A stretch of DNA of 64,000 nucleotides from Streptomyces roseoviridis (GCF_039535235.1 NZ_BAAAWU010000001.1:5828001-5892000); one strand, 5' to 3'; shown: positions 24,119-32,826, numbered from the stretch's first letter. The notes: generated by a model from the sequence alone, not told the origin. Translations and numbers: made by a program.

Positions 24119-24778
24119 ATGCGCCGGCACGAGGACCCCCAGGCACGAGAGGCCCGCCCGAAGGGCGGAGGAGAGACGGGCGGCTCCCCGGGGAGCGGCA
24201 CCCCGCGGAGCGGGACCCGAGGAGCCGGACGCAAGCGTCTGACCGCCGACGACTGGGCCGACGCGGCCCTCGCCGCCCTCGCCGAGCGCGGTCTCGCCGG
24301 AGTCGCGGTGGAACCGCTCGCGGCCCGCCTCGGCGCCACCAAGGGCAGCTTCTACTGGCACTTCGCCAACCGCGACGCGCTGGTCGCGGCCGCCCTCGCC
24401 CGCTGGGAGGAGCTGTCCACCGAGCGGATCATCACGGCCATGGAGGCCGCCGAACCCGACCCCGCCGCGCGCCTCGGCGCGCTCCTGCGCGGGGCGACCG
24501 CCTCGGCCGCCGAGGACCCCCTGGAGGTGCGGCTGCTCGCCGCCGCCGACCACCCCGAGGTCGGGGCGGCCCTCGCCCGCGTCACCGAACGCCGGGTCGG
24601 CTACCTCGCCCACCTCTTCGAACTGCTCGGCTTCCCGCCGCCCGAGGCCCGCCGCCGCGGGCTCCTCGCCTACACCAGCTACGTGGGCCACGCCCAGCTG
24701 GCCCACGCCGTGCCGGGCTCCGTCCCGGCGGACCCGGAGTACCTGGCGGCGGTGTCGGACGCGCTCCTCAAGCCGTGA
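24119..24778 (+). CDS. TetR-family regulator
   Basis: This 219-aa repressor-type protein has a 40-residue Gly/Arg-rich N-terminal extension, then a TetR helix-turn-helix at about 42-88: TADDWADAALAALAERGLAGVAVEPLAARLGATKGSFYWHFANRDALV. The C-terminal helical ligand domain covers the rest. The ATG at 24119 comes directly after the palindrome; a start near residue 40 is possible but has no better ribosome site. It probably represses itself and the divergent SRPBCC-DUF2867 gene. Its 3' end overlaps the convergent membrane gene by 11 bp. Confidence 0.88.
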   Translation: MRRHEDPQAREARPKGGGETGGSPGSGTPRSGTRGAGRKRLTADDWADAALAALAERGLAGVAVEPLAARLGATKGSFYWHFANRDALVAAALARWEELSTERIITAMEAAEPDPAARLGALLRGATASAAEDPLEVRLLAAADHPEVGAALARVTERRVGYLAHLFELLGFPPPEARRRGLLAYTSYVGHAQLAHAVPGSVPADPEYLAAVSDALLKP

Positions 24779-25196
24779 CCCGGGCCGCCCGCCGCGACTC
24801 GTGACGCAGCGCCAGGCCCGTCGCGACGGCGCCCGCCGCCTCCCACAGGCCCACGCCGAGGAAGCCGGCCGGGGCGCGGCCGGTCAGCACGGCGAGGGTG
24901 AAGACCGTGAAGGTCAGCAGGCGGAAGGGGACGGTCCAGCGGAAGAAGGGCTTCCAGTCGGCGAGGGCGGCCAGCACGTAGTAGACGCCCATGTTGAGCG
25001 CCGCCATCGAGGAGGCGGTCAGGAAGAGCACCGTGTGGTCCCCGGCCGGACGGCCGGCGAGCGGGGTCAGGCCCATCAGCCGGATCGTGGTGTCGGGGGA
25101 GACCAGGCCGACCAGACCGAGGGCGGCGGCCAGCACGCCGAAGACGGCCATCGTCCAGCCGGACGGGGAACGGGGCAGGCGTGCGTTCGAGAGCAT
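24768..25196 (-). CDS. Small integral membrane protein
   Basis: This 142-aa protein has four predicted membrane helices, at about residues 15-35, 52-75, 83-103 and 110-130. I chose ATG at 25196 (MLSNARLPRSPSGW); the upstream in-frame extension is Arg/Gly-rich and unlikely to be translated. It has no recognised family motif. The final 11 bases overlap the tetR end on the opposite strand. Confidence 0.72.
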   Translation of the reverse strand: MLSNARLPRSPSGWTMAVFGVLAAALGLVGLVSPDTTIRLMGLTPLAGRPAGDHTVLFLTASSMAALNMGVYYVLAALADWKPFFRWTVPFRLLTFTVFTLAVLTGRAPAGFLGVGLWEAAGAVATGLALRHESRRAARVTA

Positions 25197-25287
25197 GCCC
25201 CCTGCATATCGTGCGGCGGGCACCGGCCCGCGACCGGCCCCCCGGGACCGGGCCCCGGACCGGCCCGTAACCGGCCCCCGCCTCACG

Positions 25288-26736
25288 TCACTTCAGCGCC
25301 GCCTTCATCATCTTCTGCGCCACCGGCGCCGCCAGCCCGTTGCCGCTGACCTCCGAGCGGGCCGCGCCCGAGTCCTCGATCAACACCGCGACCGCGACCT
25401 CCTTGCCGGTGGCCGGGTCCTTCGCGTACGACGTGAACCACGCGTACGGCGTCTTGCTGTTGTTCTCGCCGTGCTGGGCCGTGCCGGTCTTGCCGCCCAC
25501 CTCGACGCCGGCGATCGCCGCGTTGGTGCCGGTGCCCTCCTCGACCACGGTCCGCATCGCGCTGCGCAGCTGCTGTGCCGTCGACGAGGACACGATCCGC
25601 CGGGTGTCCCCGTCCTCGTACGTCTGCAGGGCGTCGCCGTCGGAGTCGACGACCCGGGACACCATGTGCGGGCTCGCCATGAGGCCGTCGTTGGCGAGGG
25701 CCGCCGACACCATCGCCATCTGGAGCGGGGTCGCCGTCACCTCGAACTGGCCGATACCGCTCAGAGCCGTCTGCGCCCTGTCCATGCCGGTCGGGTACAC
25801 GCTCGGATACGCCCGCACGGGCACGTCCAGCTCCTTGTCGCCGAAGCCGAACTTCTCCGCCATCGCCCGCACCTTGTCCTGGCCGAGGTCGACGGCCAGT
25901 TTCGCGAAGACGTTGTTGCAGGAGTAGCGCAGCGCGGTGCGGAGGGTGGCGTTCTCACAGGGCGCGGACGCGTTCTCGTTCCGCAGCACGGTCCGCGTGC
26001 CGGGCAGCGTGTACGGGTCCGGGCTGTTGGTCGCCGTGTCCACGGAGCCGTACAGGCCGTCCTCCAGGGCCGCCGCCGCGACCACCAGCTTGAACGTCGA
26101 GCCGGGCGGCAGCGGTTGCCGCAGCGCCCTGTTGACCAGGGGCTTGTCCGGGTCGCCGGTGAGCTCGCGCCACGCGTCCCCGTCCGTCAGGCCGGCGATC
26201 CTCGACGGGTCGTACGACGGCGTCGACACCATGCCGAGGATCCGGCCCGTCTTCGGGTCGATGGCGACGGCGGCGCCCTTCTTCTTCCCGAGCGCCCGGT
26301 AGCCCGCCTTCTGCACGGCCGGGTCGATCGTCGTCAGGACGGTGCCCGGCTCGGCGCTCTCGCCGGTGAGCGCGGCCAGCGGGTTCTTCAGGCGGGTGTC
26401 GGTGCCGTCGAGCACGTCGGCGTAGATGCCCTCCAGCTGGGTCGCCCCGTACGCCTGCGAGCTGTAGCCGGTGACGGCCGCGTAGAGCTCGCCGTCGGTG
26501 TAGGAGCGCTTGTACGCGAGGTCGCCGCCCTTCGTCTCCTTCGAGCCGGTGACCGGCGAGCCGGCCACGACGATGTTCCCGAGCGGCTGCGCGTACTGCG
26601 CGATGGTCTGCCGCCGGTTGTTCTTGTCGTTCGCGAGGGCCCGGCCTTCGTACGCCTGCACCCAGGTGGCCCGCCCGAGGAGGGCGAGCACCAGGAGCAG
26701 CGAGAAGACCGAGGCGCGCCTGATCGTCTTGTTCAT
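25288..26736 (-). CDS. Penicillin-binding protein, class B type (PbpA-like)
   Basis: This 482-aa transpeptidase has one N-terminal membrane anchor (residues 7-25), a PBP dimer-type region, and a DD-transpeptidase domain from about 150. The three catalytic motifs are present: Ser213-T-F-K216, Ser272-C-N and Lys416-T-G. Size and layout match actinobacterial PbpA, which makes peptidoglycan crosslinks during growth or sporulation. PbpA is usually beside rodA in the cell-division locus; this copy is not, so it is an accessory paralogue. Confidence 0.92.
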   Translation of the reverse strand: MNKTIRRASVFSLLLVLALLGRATWVQAYEGRALANDKNNRRQTIAQYAQPLGNIVVAGSPVTGSKETKGGDLAYKRSYTDGELYAAVTGYSSQAYGATQLEGIYADVLDGTDTRLKNPLAALTGESAEPGTVLTTIDPAVQKAGYRALGKKKGAAVAIDPKTGRILGMVSTPSYDPSRIAGLTDGDAWRELTGDPDKPLVNRALRQPLPPGSTFKLVVAAAALEDGLYGSVDTATNSPDPYTLPGTRTVLRNENASAPCENATLRTALRYSCNNVFAKLAVDLGQDKVRAMAEKFGFGDKELDVPVRAYPSVYPTGMDRAQTALSGIGQFEVTATPLQMAMVSAALANDGLMASPHMVSRVVDSDGDALQTYEDGDTRRIVSSSTAQQLRSAMRTVVEEGTGTNAAIAGVEVGGKTGTAQHGENNSKTPYAWFTSYAKDPATGKEVAVAVLIEDSGAARSEVSGNGLAAPVAQKMMKAALK

Positions 26737-26830
26737 CCCATGTGCGGGACGAACGGGCCGGCGGCCGGCGTTCCGGACGTGTCCGGTTTCTCACGAAACC
26801 TTCATCCGGGCCGGGCGCGGAGGGCCTCAG

Positions 26831-26898
26831 CGGAGGGCCGGACCGCCGGGGAGGGCCGGGCCGCCGGGGAGGGCCGGGCCGCCGGGGAGGGCCGGCCG
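26831..26898. repeat. 18-bp tandem repeat ending at the response-regulator stop
   Basis: Four near-identical units start at 26831, 26849, 26867 and 26885. The second and third (GGGAGGGCCGGGCCGCCG) are identical, and the fourth runs into the stop codon of the response-regulator gene at 26899-26901. The array fills the space between this gene and the penicillin-binding protein gene. Confidence 0.75.
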
Positions 26899-27606
26899 TC
26901 AGGTGCTCGGCCGGACGAAGCCCGACTCGTACGCGAGGATCACCGCCTGCGTGCGGTCCCGGGCGCCCGTCTTCGACAGGACGGCGGCCACATGGGTCTT
27001 CACGGTCGCCGGGCCGACCCCCAGCAGGCCGGCGATCTCCGCGTTCGTCAGGCCCTTGGCCATGTGGCGCAGCACGTCCGCCTCGCGCTCGGTGAGGCGG
27101 GCCGCCCAGGCGGGCGGGGCCGGCGGGTGGCGGCGGGCGTGCTCGGCGGCGAGGCCGCGGACGGCCGCCGGGTAGAGCAGGGAGTCGCTGCGGGCGACCA
27201 GGCGGACCGCGCTCACCAGCTCCTCCGGCGCGGCCCGCTTGAGCAGGAAGCCCGCCGCGCCCACCCGCAGCGCGTCGTACACGTAGGCGTCGTTCTCGAA
27301 GGTGGTGACCACCACGATCCGGGGCCCGTCGGGGCCGGACAGGATCTGCCGGGTCGCCTGGATGCCGTCGATCTCGGGCATCCGGACGTCCATCAGAACC
27401 ACGTCGGGCCGCAGCTCCCGCACCACGGACACGGCCTCGGCGCCGGTCGCGGCCTCCCCGACCACCTCCAGGTCCGGCTCGGCGTCCAGGATCACGCGCA
27501 GCGCGGTCCGCACCATGCGCTCGTCGTCGGCGACGACGATCCTGAGGGCCGGGCCCTCGGACACGGGGGCGGGAGCGGGGACGGGCACGGAGGCGGGGGC
27601 GTTCAT
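26899..27606 (-). CDS. NarL-family response regulator
   Basis: This 235-aa protein has a Pro/Ala/Val-rich start, a receiver domain at about 22-140 with phospho-acceptor Asp73 (VVLMDVRMPEIDG) and conserved DDE at its start, and a LuxR-type helix-turn-helix at about 168-230 (LTEREADVLRHMAKGLTNAEIAGLLGVGPATVKTHVAAVL). It overlaps the kinase gene by four bases and is the output of that two-component system. A tandem repeat abuts its stop codon. Confidence 0.93.
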   Translation of the reverse strand: MNAPASVPVPAPAPVSEGPALRIVVADDERMVRTALRVILDAEPDLEVVGEAATGAEAVSVVRELRPDVVLMDVRMPEIDGIQATRQILSGPDGPRIVVVTTFENDAYVYDALRVGAAGFLLKRAAPEELVSAVRLVARSDSLLYPAAVRGLAAEHARRHPPAPPAWAARLTEREADVLRHMAKGLTNAEIAGLLGVGPATVKTHVAAVLSKTGARDRTQAVILAYESGFVRPST

Positions 27607-29087
27607 CGGGCCCCTCCCGCCGGTGCGTTCGGTCCCGTCGGGGCCGCCGTTCCGGCCGTTTCCGCCGCACCCGCGGCTCCGGCTCTCCCTGGCGTACCTG
27701 CGGCTCCGGCCGTTTCCGGCGTACCTGCGGCTCCGGCCGTTTCCGCCGCACCCACGGCTCCGGCCGTTCCCGGCGTACCCGCGGCTCCGGCCGTTTCCGG
27801 CGTACCTGCGGCTCCGGCCGTTTCCGCCGGGCCGAGCGTTCCCGCCGCCCCCACCGGCAGCCGGGCGGACAGCAGCCAGCGGCCGTCCTGCGGTCCCGCC
27901 CCGGCCGTGCCGCCGAGCAGCCGGGCCCGTTCGGCGATGCCGCGCAGGCCGCGACCGCCGTCCGGGCGGGCGACCGGCGCCGTGCCGGTGAGCGGATTCT
28001 CCATGCTGATCTCCAGTTCGTCCCCCGACAGCGCGATCCGCGCCGTCACCTTCTCCCCGCGCGCGTGCCGCACGGCGTTGGTGAGCCCTTCCTGCACGAT
28101 CCGGTACGCCTCCCGGGACACCGCGTCCGGCACCGCCGCGAGATCGCCCCGCACCGTCAGCTCCACCGCCGGGCCCGCGCCCCGCACCAGCGCGTCGAGG
28201 GCGTCCAGGCCGGGAGCGGAGAGCTCGCCGTCGTCCTCGCCGCTGCGCAGCAGGCCGAGCACGGCGTCCAGTTCGCCGACCGTGCGCCGGGTGGTGTCCT
28301 CGATCGCGGTGAGCGCCTCCCGTACGAAGCCGAGATCGGCCGCGCCGGAGTCGAGGACCCGGCGGGCGGCCCCCGCCTGGAGGGTGACGGCGCTCAGCGC
28401 GTGGCCCACGGAGTCGTGCAGTTCGCGGGCGAGCCGGTTGCGCACGGCGAGCTCGGCGGCGCGCCGTTCGGCGGCGGCCAGCCGGTCCGTCGGGCTCGGC
28501 CCGAGCAGCCGGGGCGCCGCCGCCGCCAGGAGCGCGCCCGTCCCCGCCGCGGCGGCGGCGAGCCCCAGCAACATCAGGAGTCCGAGGGGCAGTCCGGCCC
28601 AGGCGAGCCAGGGCCCGTCCAGGTGCCAGAACCGTCCGATCTCGGAGGTCCGCAGCTCCGTCGAGAACGGCAGCGCCGCCACGGCGAGCGCGAACGGCGG
28701 AAGCGCCAGGCTGGCGCCGCTGACCAGGGCGCCCGTCCCCAGGTGCAGCGTGAACCAGGCGACGGTCCGCGCCTTCGCGTCCCGGCCCCGGGCCGGCCCC
28801 TCCGCGAACCGACCGGGCGCCACCCCGCACAGCGCCCGCGCCGCCGCCACCGACATCGGGCGGGTCAGCGGGAAGAGCGCGGTGAGCGCGGCCAGCGGCA
28901 GCCCCACCGCGTACGCGCCGAACTGCACCGCCGGGCTCCCGGTGAACATCGTCCCGCCGTCCGCGATCGGCCCCGCCACCAGCGTGCCCACCAGCCAGTA
29001 CGGCATGAACAGGGCACCGCCGAGGATCAGATGGAGCCAGCGCCGTCTGGCCCGCTGCCCGAACAGGGCCCGCCGGCCCCGTCTCAT
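27603..29087 (-). CDS. Sensor histidine kinase with repeat-containing C-terminus
   Basis: This 494-aa NarL-partner kinase has several N-terminal membrane helices (about 18-200). The HisKA_3 dimerisation box contains His224 (ELHDSVGHALSAV), and the ATPase domain at about 300-405 contains NAVRHARG and GGRGLRGIAERARLLGG. After the catalytic domain comes an 80-residue tail built of 9-residue repeats of the type ETAGAAGTP, encoded by seven 27-bp units. The tail is probably a slippage expansion. It overlaps the response regulator by four bases at the 3' end and the membrane protein by four at the 5' end. Confidence 0.93.
   Translation of the reverse strand: MRRGRRALFGQRARRRWLHLILGGALFMPYWLVGTLVAGPIADGGTMFTGSPAVQFGAYAVGLPLAALTALFPLTRPMSVAAARALCGVAPGRFAEGPARGRDAKARTVAWFTLHLGTGALVSGASLALPPFALAVAALPFSTELRTSEIGRFWHLDGPWLAWAGLPLGLLMLLGLAAAAAGTGALLAAAAPRLLGPSPTDRLAAAERRAAELAVRNRLARELHDSVGHALSAVTLQAGAARRVLDSGAADLGFVREALTAIEDTTRRTVGELDAVLGLLRSGEDDGELSAPGLDALDALVRGAGPAVELTVRGDLAAVPDAVSREAYRIVQEGLTNAVRHARGEKVTARIALSGDELEISMENPLTGTAPVARPDGGRGLRGIAERARLLGGTAGAGPQDGRWLLSARLPVGAAGTLGPAETAGAAGTPETAGAAGTPGTAGAVGAAETAGAAGTPETAGAAGTPGRAGAAGAAETAGTAAPTGPNAPAGGAR
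27646..27834. repeat. 27-bp in-frame tandem repeat, seven units
   Basis: Units start at 27646, 27673, 27700, 27727, 27754, 27781 and 27808. The 27-bp length preserves the frame, giving a 9-residue Ala/Gly/Thr/Pro repeat at the kinase C-terminus. Copies at 27700 and 27781 are identical. Confidence 0.85.
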
Positions 29088-30118
29088 GCGGTCCGGCTCC
29101 GTCGGCTCAGGATCACGGCCAGGCAGCCGGCCAGCAGGAATCCGGTGATCATCTCACCAGCGTACGTGGCGGTCATCAGGGCCGTCGGTTCTTCGCCCGG
29201 ATCGGCCAGGGGCAGCAGGGCGACCAGCGCCATGTACGCGCCCCAGCACCCGGCCGCGCCCGAGGACACCCAGGCCAGGGCCATGGTGGTGCGCACCCGG
29301 CGGCCGGCCGGGCGGCGCAGCGCGAGGGCGGGCACGGTGCCGGCGGCGACGAGCAGGAAGACGGCGCGCGCGGCGTCCACGACGGCCTTGTCGGCGTCCT
29401 GGACGGCGGCGGGTCGGGGGGAGAGGTCCGCGGTCAGCCCGCAGGCCCACAGCAGGTGCATGGCGGCCGGGACGAGGGCGAGCACGGCGCCGGCGACGGC
29501 GCAGGCCCGCACGCCGGGACCGGTCACGGTGGCGGGCAGCTCGCCGAGGCGCCCGCGCCAGAGGTGGGCCCAGCGGTCACGGGAGTACAGGGCGAAGAGG
29601 ATGCCGAGGGTCAGGCCCTGGACGATGAAACCGCCGTAGACGACCGGGAAGACCCAGGGGTCGAGGAAGGGCTCGTCGGGCGGTCCGGCGGAGGCGGAGC
29701 CCGGCCCGCCGAGGAGGGCGACGACCACCTGGGCCGGGTAGGCCGTCATGATCGGGGCGAGCAGCCCCATGGCCGCCCACACCGGGAAGGCGAGCAGCCA
29801 GGCCCGCACCTTCAGGCCCCACGGCCGGGTGAGGAGCATCGCGAGGAGCACGACGGCCGCGTCGGCGACGACGGAGATCCCGTTGACGACCGCCATCAGC
29901 CCCGGGTGCTCCAGCAGCACGCTGCCCTCGGGGATGCCGGCCTCGCTGCCCGCCACCCAGGCCACCTTGAGGCCGATGTACGGCAGGGTGCCGAGGACGG
30001 CGAGGGCGCGCAGCGTCCGGCGGAGACGGCCCGCGGGTGCGGGTGCGGGTGCGGGTGCGGGATCGGGTACGCGTGCGGGTTCCGGAGCGGCGGGGCCGGG
30101 GAGCATCGGTGAGGTCAT
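29084..30118 (-). CDS. Membrane protein of the two-component operon
   Basis: This 344-aa protein has a Pro/Ala-rich N-terminal tail with PAPAPAPAP, then about eight hydrophobic segments. It has no catalytic motif that I recognise. The ATGA overlap with the downstream histidine-kinase gene means the three genes form one translationally coupled operon, so it may be a sensory or auxiliary partner of the kinase. Confidence 0.82.
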   Translation of the reverse strand: MTSPMLPGPAAPEPARVPDPAPAPAPAPAGRLRRTLRALAVLGTLPYIGLKVAWVAGSEAGIPEGSVLLEHPGLMAVVNGISVVADAAVVLLAMLLTRPWGLKVRAWLLAFPVWAAMGLLAPIMTAYPAQVVVALLGGPGSASAGPPDEPFLDPWVFPVVYGGFIVQGLTLGILFALYSRDRWAHLWRGRLGELPATVTGPGVRACAVAGAVLALVPAAMHLLWACGLTADLSPRPAAVQDADKAVVDAARAVFLLVAAGTVPALALRRPAGRRVRTTMALAWVSSGAAGCWGAYMALVALLPLADPGEEPTALMTATYAGEMITGFLLAGCLAVILSRRSRTA

Positions 30119-30326
30119 GCCCCCACGCTCCCGCCCGGACCGGCCCCGGCACCTCCTGCCGTACGACGAACCGCCTCCGCCGCGCGGGGGAGGCGGCCCG
30201 CCCGCGGGGACGAGCCGGGGCCCCGCCCCCCGGGGGACCCGTCGAAGGCGTCCGTGGCCTGGCCGGGCTCGGGCTGGATCCGTCGGCCCGTCCCCGAGTG
30301 ACCTGGTCCGTCGGCCCGTCCGGGGA

Positions 30327-30407
30327 TCAGAGGCGTCGGCCCGTCCCGGCGGTCAGAGGCGTCGGCCCGTCGCGGCGGTCAGAGGCGTCGGCCCGTCCCG
30401 GAGGTCA
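30327..30407. repeat. 26-bp tandem repeat ending at the iclR stop
   Basis: Three 26-bp units (30327-30352, 30353-30378, 30379-30404) each begin TCAGAGGCGTCGGCCCGTC. A fourth partial unit begins with the stop codon of the IclR gene (30405-30407). Degenerate versions of CGTCGGCCCGTCC continue back to about 30290. The remaining 30119-30326 stretch holds no gene. Confidence 0.8.
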
Positions 30408-31175
30408 GAGGCGGCGGGTCGCGAGGGCGAGGCGGTCGCGGGCGTCGAACAGCGCGTCCTTGATGAGCTGTTCGTGCCCCGGGGTCAGCCGGGCCACCGG
30501 CACCGAACAGCTGATGGCGTCGCGCGCCGGGGTCCGGTAGGGGATCGCGATGCCGAAGCAGCGCAGCCCGAGGGTGTTCTCCTCGCGGTCCACCGCGTAG
30601 CCCTGCTCGCGGATGACGTGCAGCTCCTCGATGAGCTCCTCGCGGTCGGTGATCGTGTGCTCCGTGAGCGCCGGAAGCGTCTCCGGGAGCAGCTTGCGGA
30701 CCTGCTCGTCGCTGTGGGTGGCGAGCAGCGCCTTGCCCAGCGAGGTGGAGTGGGCGGGCAGCCGGCGGCCGACGCGGGTGAACGGCCGCAGGTAGTGCTG
30801 GGACTGACGGGTGGCCAGGTACACCACGTTCGTGCCGTCGAGCCGGGCCAGGTGGATGGTCTCGGTGGTGTCGTCGGAGAGCCGGTCCAGAGTCGGCCGG
30901 GCGGCGGCCACGACCTCGTCGCCGTCGATGTAGGAGGTGCCCACGAGCAGGGCGCGCACCCCGATGCCGTACCGGGTGCCGGTCGCGTCCGTCTCCACCC
31001 AGCCGAGCTCGACGAGGGTGCGCAGCAGCATGTACAGGCTGGACTTGGGGTAGCCGACGGCCTCCTGGACGGCGGCGAGCGAGTGCATGCCCGGCCGTCC
31101 GGCGAAGTACTCCAGCAACTCCACCGTCCGTACGGCCGACTTGACCTGGGCCCCGCCCGCGTCGCTGGTCGACAT
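30405..31175 (-). CDS. IclR-family regulator, probable uronate/aldarate regulator
   Basis: This 256-aa regulator has a winged helix at about residues 10-70 (VKSAVRTVELLEYFAGRPG, then VQEAVGYPKSSLYMLLRTLVELGWVE) and an IclR effector domain at about 75-250, including GKALLATHSDEQVRKLLPE and AISCSVPVARLTPGHEQLI. I chose ATG at 31175; an upstream extension crosses the intergenic dyads. It is divergent from the dioxovalerate dehydrogenase gene with two inverted repeats in between, so it probably controls that gene and perhaps kdgD, where a matching dyad occurs. Confidence 0.9.
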   Translation of the reverse strand: MSTSDAGGAQVKSAVRTVELLEYFAGRPGMHSLAAVQEAVGYPKSSLYMLLRTLVELGWVETDATGTRYGIGVRALLVGTSYIDGDEVVAAARPTLDRLSDDTTETIHLARLDGTNVVYLATRQSQHYLRPFTRVGRRLPAHSTSLGKALLATHSDEQVRKLLPETLPALTEHTITDREELIEELHVIREQGYAVDREENTLGLRCFGIAIPYRTPARDAISCSVPVARLTPGHEQLIKDALFDARDRLALATRRL

Positions 31176-31230
31176 CGCCCTCGCCCCTCTCCCGGAATCC
31201 TCTTGTGGAGACGGCTCGGCCGTCCATAGA

Positions 31231-31257
31231 GTCCCTGTCGGGTTCACCTACAGGGAC
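31231..31257. promoter_or_regulatory. Inverted repeat in the iclR/dehydrogenase promoter region
   Basis: GTCCCTGT (31231-31238) and ACAGGGAC (31250-31257) form a perfect 8-bp dyad with an 11-bp centre. It lies between the two divergent starts and directly next to the second dyad at 31260. Confidence 0.6.
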
Positions 31258-31259
31258 CG

Positions 31260-31277
31260 TGTTCAGAATAGCGAACA
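31260..31277. promoter_or_regulatory. Probable IclR operator
   Basis: TGTTCAGAATAGCGAACA has perfect TGTTC/GAACA ends with an 8-bp centre, close to IclR-type sites. It lies 20 bases before the dehydrogenase start. The element at 19737 upstream of kdgD has the same length and layout. Confidence 0.6.
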
Positions 31278-31297
31278 ACATGGGTGAGAGGTGTGGC

Positions 31298-32809
31298 GTG
31301 GCAGCAGAATCAGCCGTGACGACGGAACCAGTGTGGAGCGTGGACCCCCGGACGGGGAAGCCGCGGGAACAGGTCGCCACCGAGGCCACCGCCGAGGACA
31401 TCGACCGGGCCGTACGGGCCGCGCACGCCGCCCGCGGTGCCCTGGCCGACCGCACCGCCCGCGCCGCGCTGCTGCGCACCGCGGCCGATCTCCTGGACGA
31501 GGCCCGGGACCGGATCGTCGAGGCCGCCGACGCCGAGACCGCCCTCGGGCCGGCCCGGCTCACCGGGGAACTGGCCCGCACCACCGCCCAGTTGCGCTAC
31601 TTCGCCGCCATCGTCGACGAGGGCGCCTTCCTCGACGTCCGCATCTCCCGCCCCGACCCCGCCACCACGCCGCCCACCCCCGACCTGCGGCGCATGAAGA
31701 TCCCGCTCGGCGTCGTCGCCGTCTACGCCGCCAGCAACTTCCCCCTCGCCTTCTCCGTCCCCGGCGGCGACACCGCGAGCGCGCTGGCCGCCGGCTGCCC
31801 CGTCGTGATCAAGGCGCACCCCTGCCACCCGGCCACCTCCGAGCTCTGCGCCGCCCTCCTGCGCCGCGCCGCCGTCAAGGCCGGCCTCCCCGAGGACGTG
31901 GTGGGGCTCGTGCACGGCTTCGACGCCGGCACGGAGCTCATCCGCCACCCGCTGGTCGCCGCCGCCGGCTTCACCGGCTCGGTGAACGGCGGCCGCGCCC
32001 TGTTCGACGCGGCCGCCGCCCGCCCCGTACCCATCCCCTTCCACGGCGAACTCGGCTCGCTCAACCCGGTGGTCATCACCGAGGCCGCCGCCGGGGAACG
32101 CGCGGAAGAGCTCGCCGCCGGACTCGCCGCCTCCATGACGCTCGGCCAGGGCCAGTTCTGCACCAAGCCCGGATTCGTCCTCGCCCCGGCGGGCGCGGCG
32201 GGCGAACGCTTCACGGCCGCACTGACGGCCGCGCTCGAGGACGCCGAACCGGGCGTGATGCTCGCTCAGAGGATGCGGGGCCACTTCCTCACCGCCACCT
32301 ACGAGGACGCCCAGGAGGACGGCGTCGAGGCCCCCGTCCACCCCGGACCCGGCGGGCCGCACACCGTCGTGCCGGGCTATCTGCTCACCGACGCCGCCAA
32401 CCTGCTCCGAGGCGGCCGGCACACCCTCCTCCAGGAGACCTTCGGGCCGGTCACCCTGGTCGCCCGCTACGCCTCCCGCGAGGAGATCAGCGCCGTCCTC
32501 GCCCTCGTCCCCGGCAACCTCACCGCCACCCTCCACACCGCCGACGGCGACCCCGAGGCCGCCTCCCTCCTCGCCGAACTCGCCCCGCTGGCCGGCCGGC
32601 TCCTCGTCAACGGCTGGCCCACCGGCGTGGCCGTGGCCGACGCCCAGCACCACGGCGGGCCCTACCCGGCCACCACCACCCCCTTCACGTCGGTCGGCGG
32701 CACCGCCATCGAGCGCTGGCTGCGCCCGATCACCTACCAGTCCACCCCCCAGCACCTGCTCCCGCCGGAGCTGCGGGACGACAACCCGCTGGGCGTCCCG
32801 CGCTCCTGA
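31298..32809 (+). CDS. 2,5-dioxovalerate (alpha-ketoglutarate semialdehyde) dehydrogenase
   Basis: This 503-aa aldehyde dehydrogenase oxidises the KdgD product to 2-oxoglutarate, the last step of oxidative uronate or aldarate catabolism. The catalytic cysteine is Cys288 (GQFCTKPG) and the general base Glu251 (HGELGSLNPV). The blocks AVYAASNFPLAFSVPGGDTA and VIKAHPCHPATSE are diagnostic for this subfamily. I chose GTG at 31298, six bases after GAGAGG; in-frame ATGs upstream at 31280 and 31205 fall in or before the operator. A hairpin follows the stop. Confidence 0.92.
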   Translation: MAAESAVTTEPVWSVDPRTGKPREQVATEATAEDIDRAVRAAHAARGALADRTARAALLRTAADLLDEARDRIVEAADAETALGPARLTGELARTTAQLRYFAAIVDEGAFLDVRISRPDPATTPPTPDLRRMKIPLGVVAVYAASNFPLAFSVPGGDTASALAAGCPVVIKAHPCHPATSELCAALLRRAAVKAGLPEDVVGLVHGFDAGTELIRHPLVAAAGFTGSVNGGRALFDAAAARPVPIPFHGELGSLNPVVITEAAAGERAEELAAGLAASMTLGQGQFCTKPGFVLAPAGAAGERFTAALTAALEDAEPGVMLAQRMRGHFLTATYEDAQEDGVEAPVHPGPGGPHTVVPGYLLTDAANLLRGGRHTLLQETFGPVTLVARYASREEISAVLALVPGNLTATLHTADGDPEAASLLAELAPLAGRLLVNGWPTGVAVADAQHHGGPYPATTTPFTSVGGTAIERWLRPITYQSTPQHLLPPELRDDNPLGVPRS

Positions 32810-32826
32810 CACCGTGCTGCGCGCCC

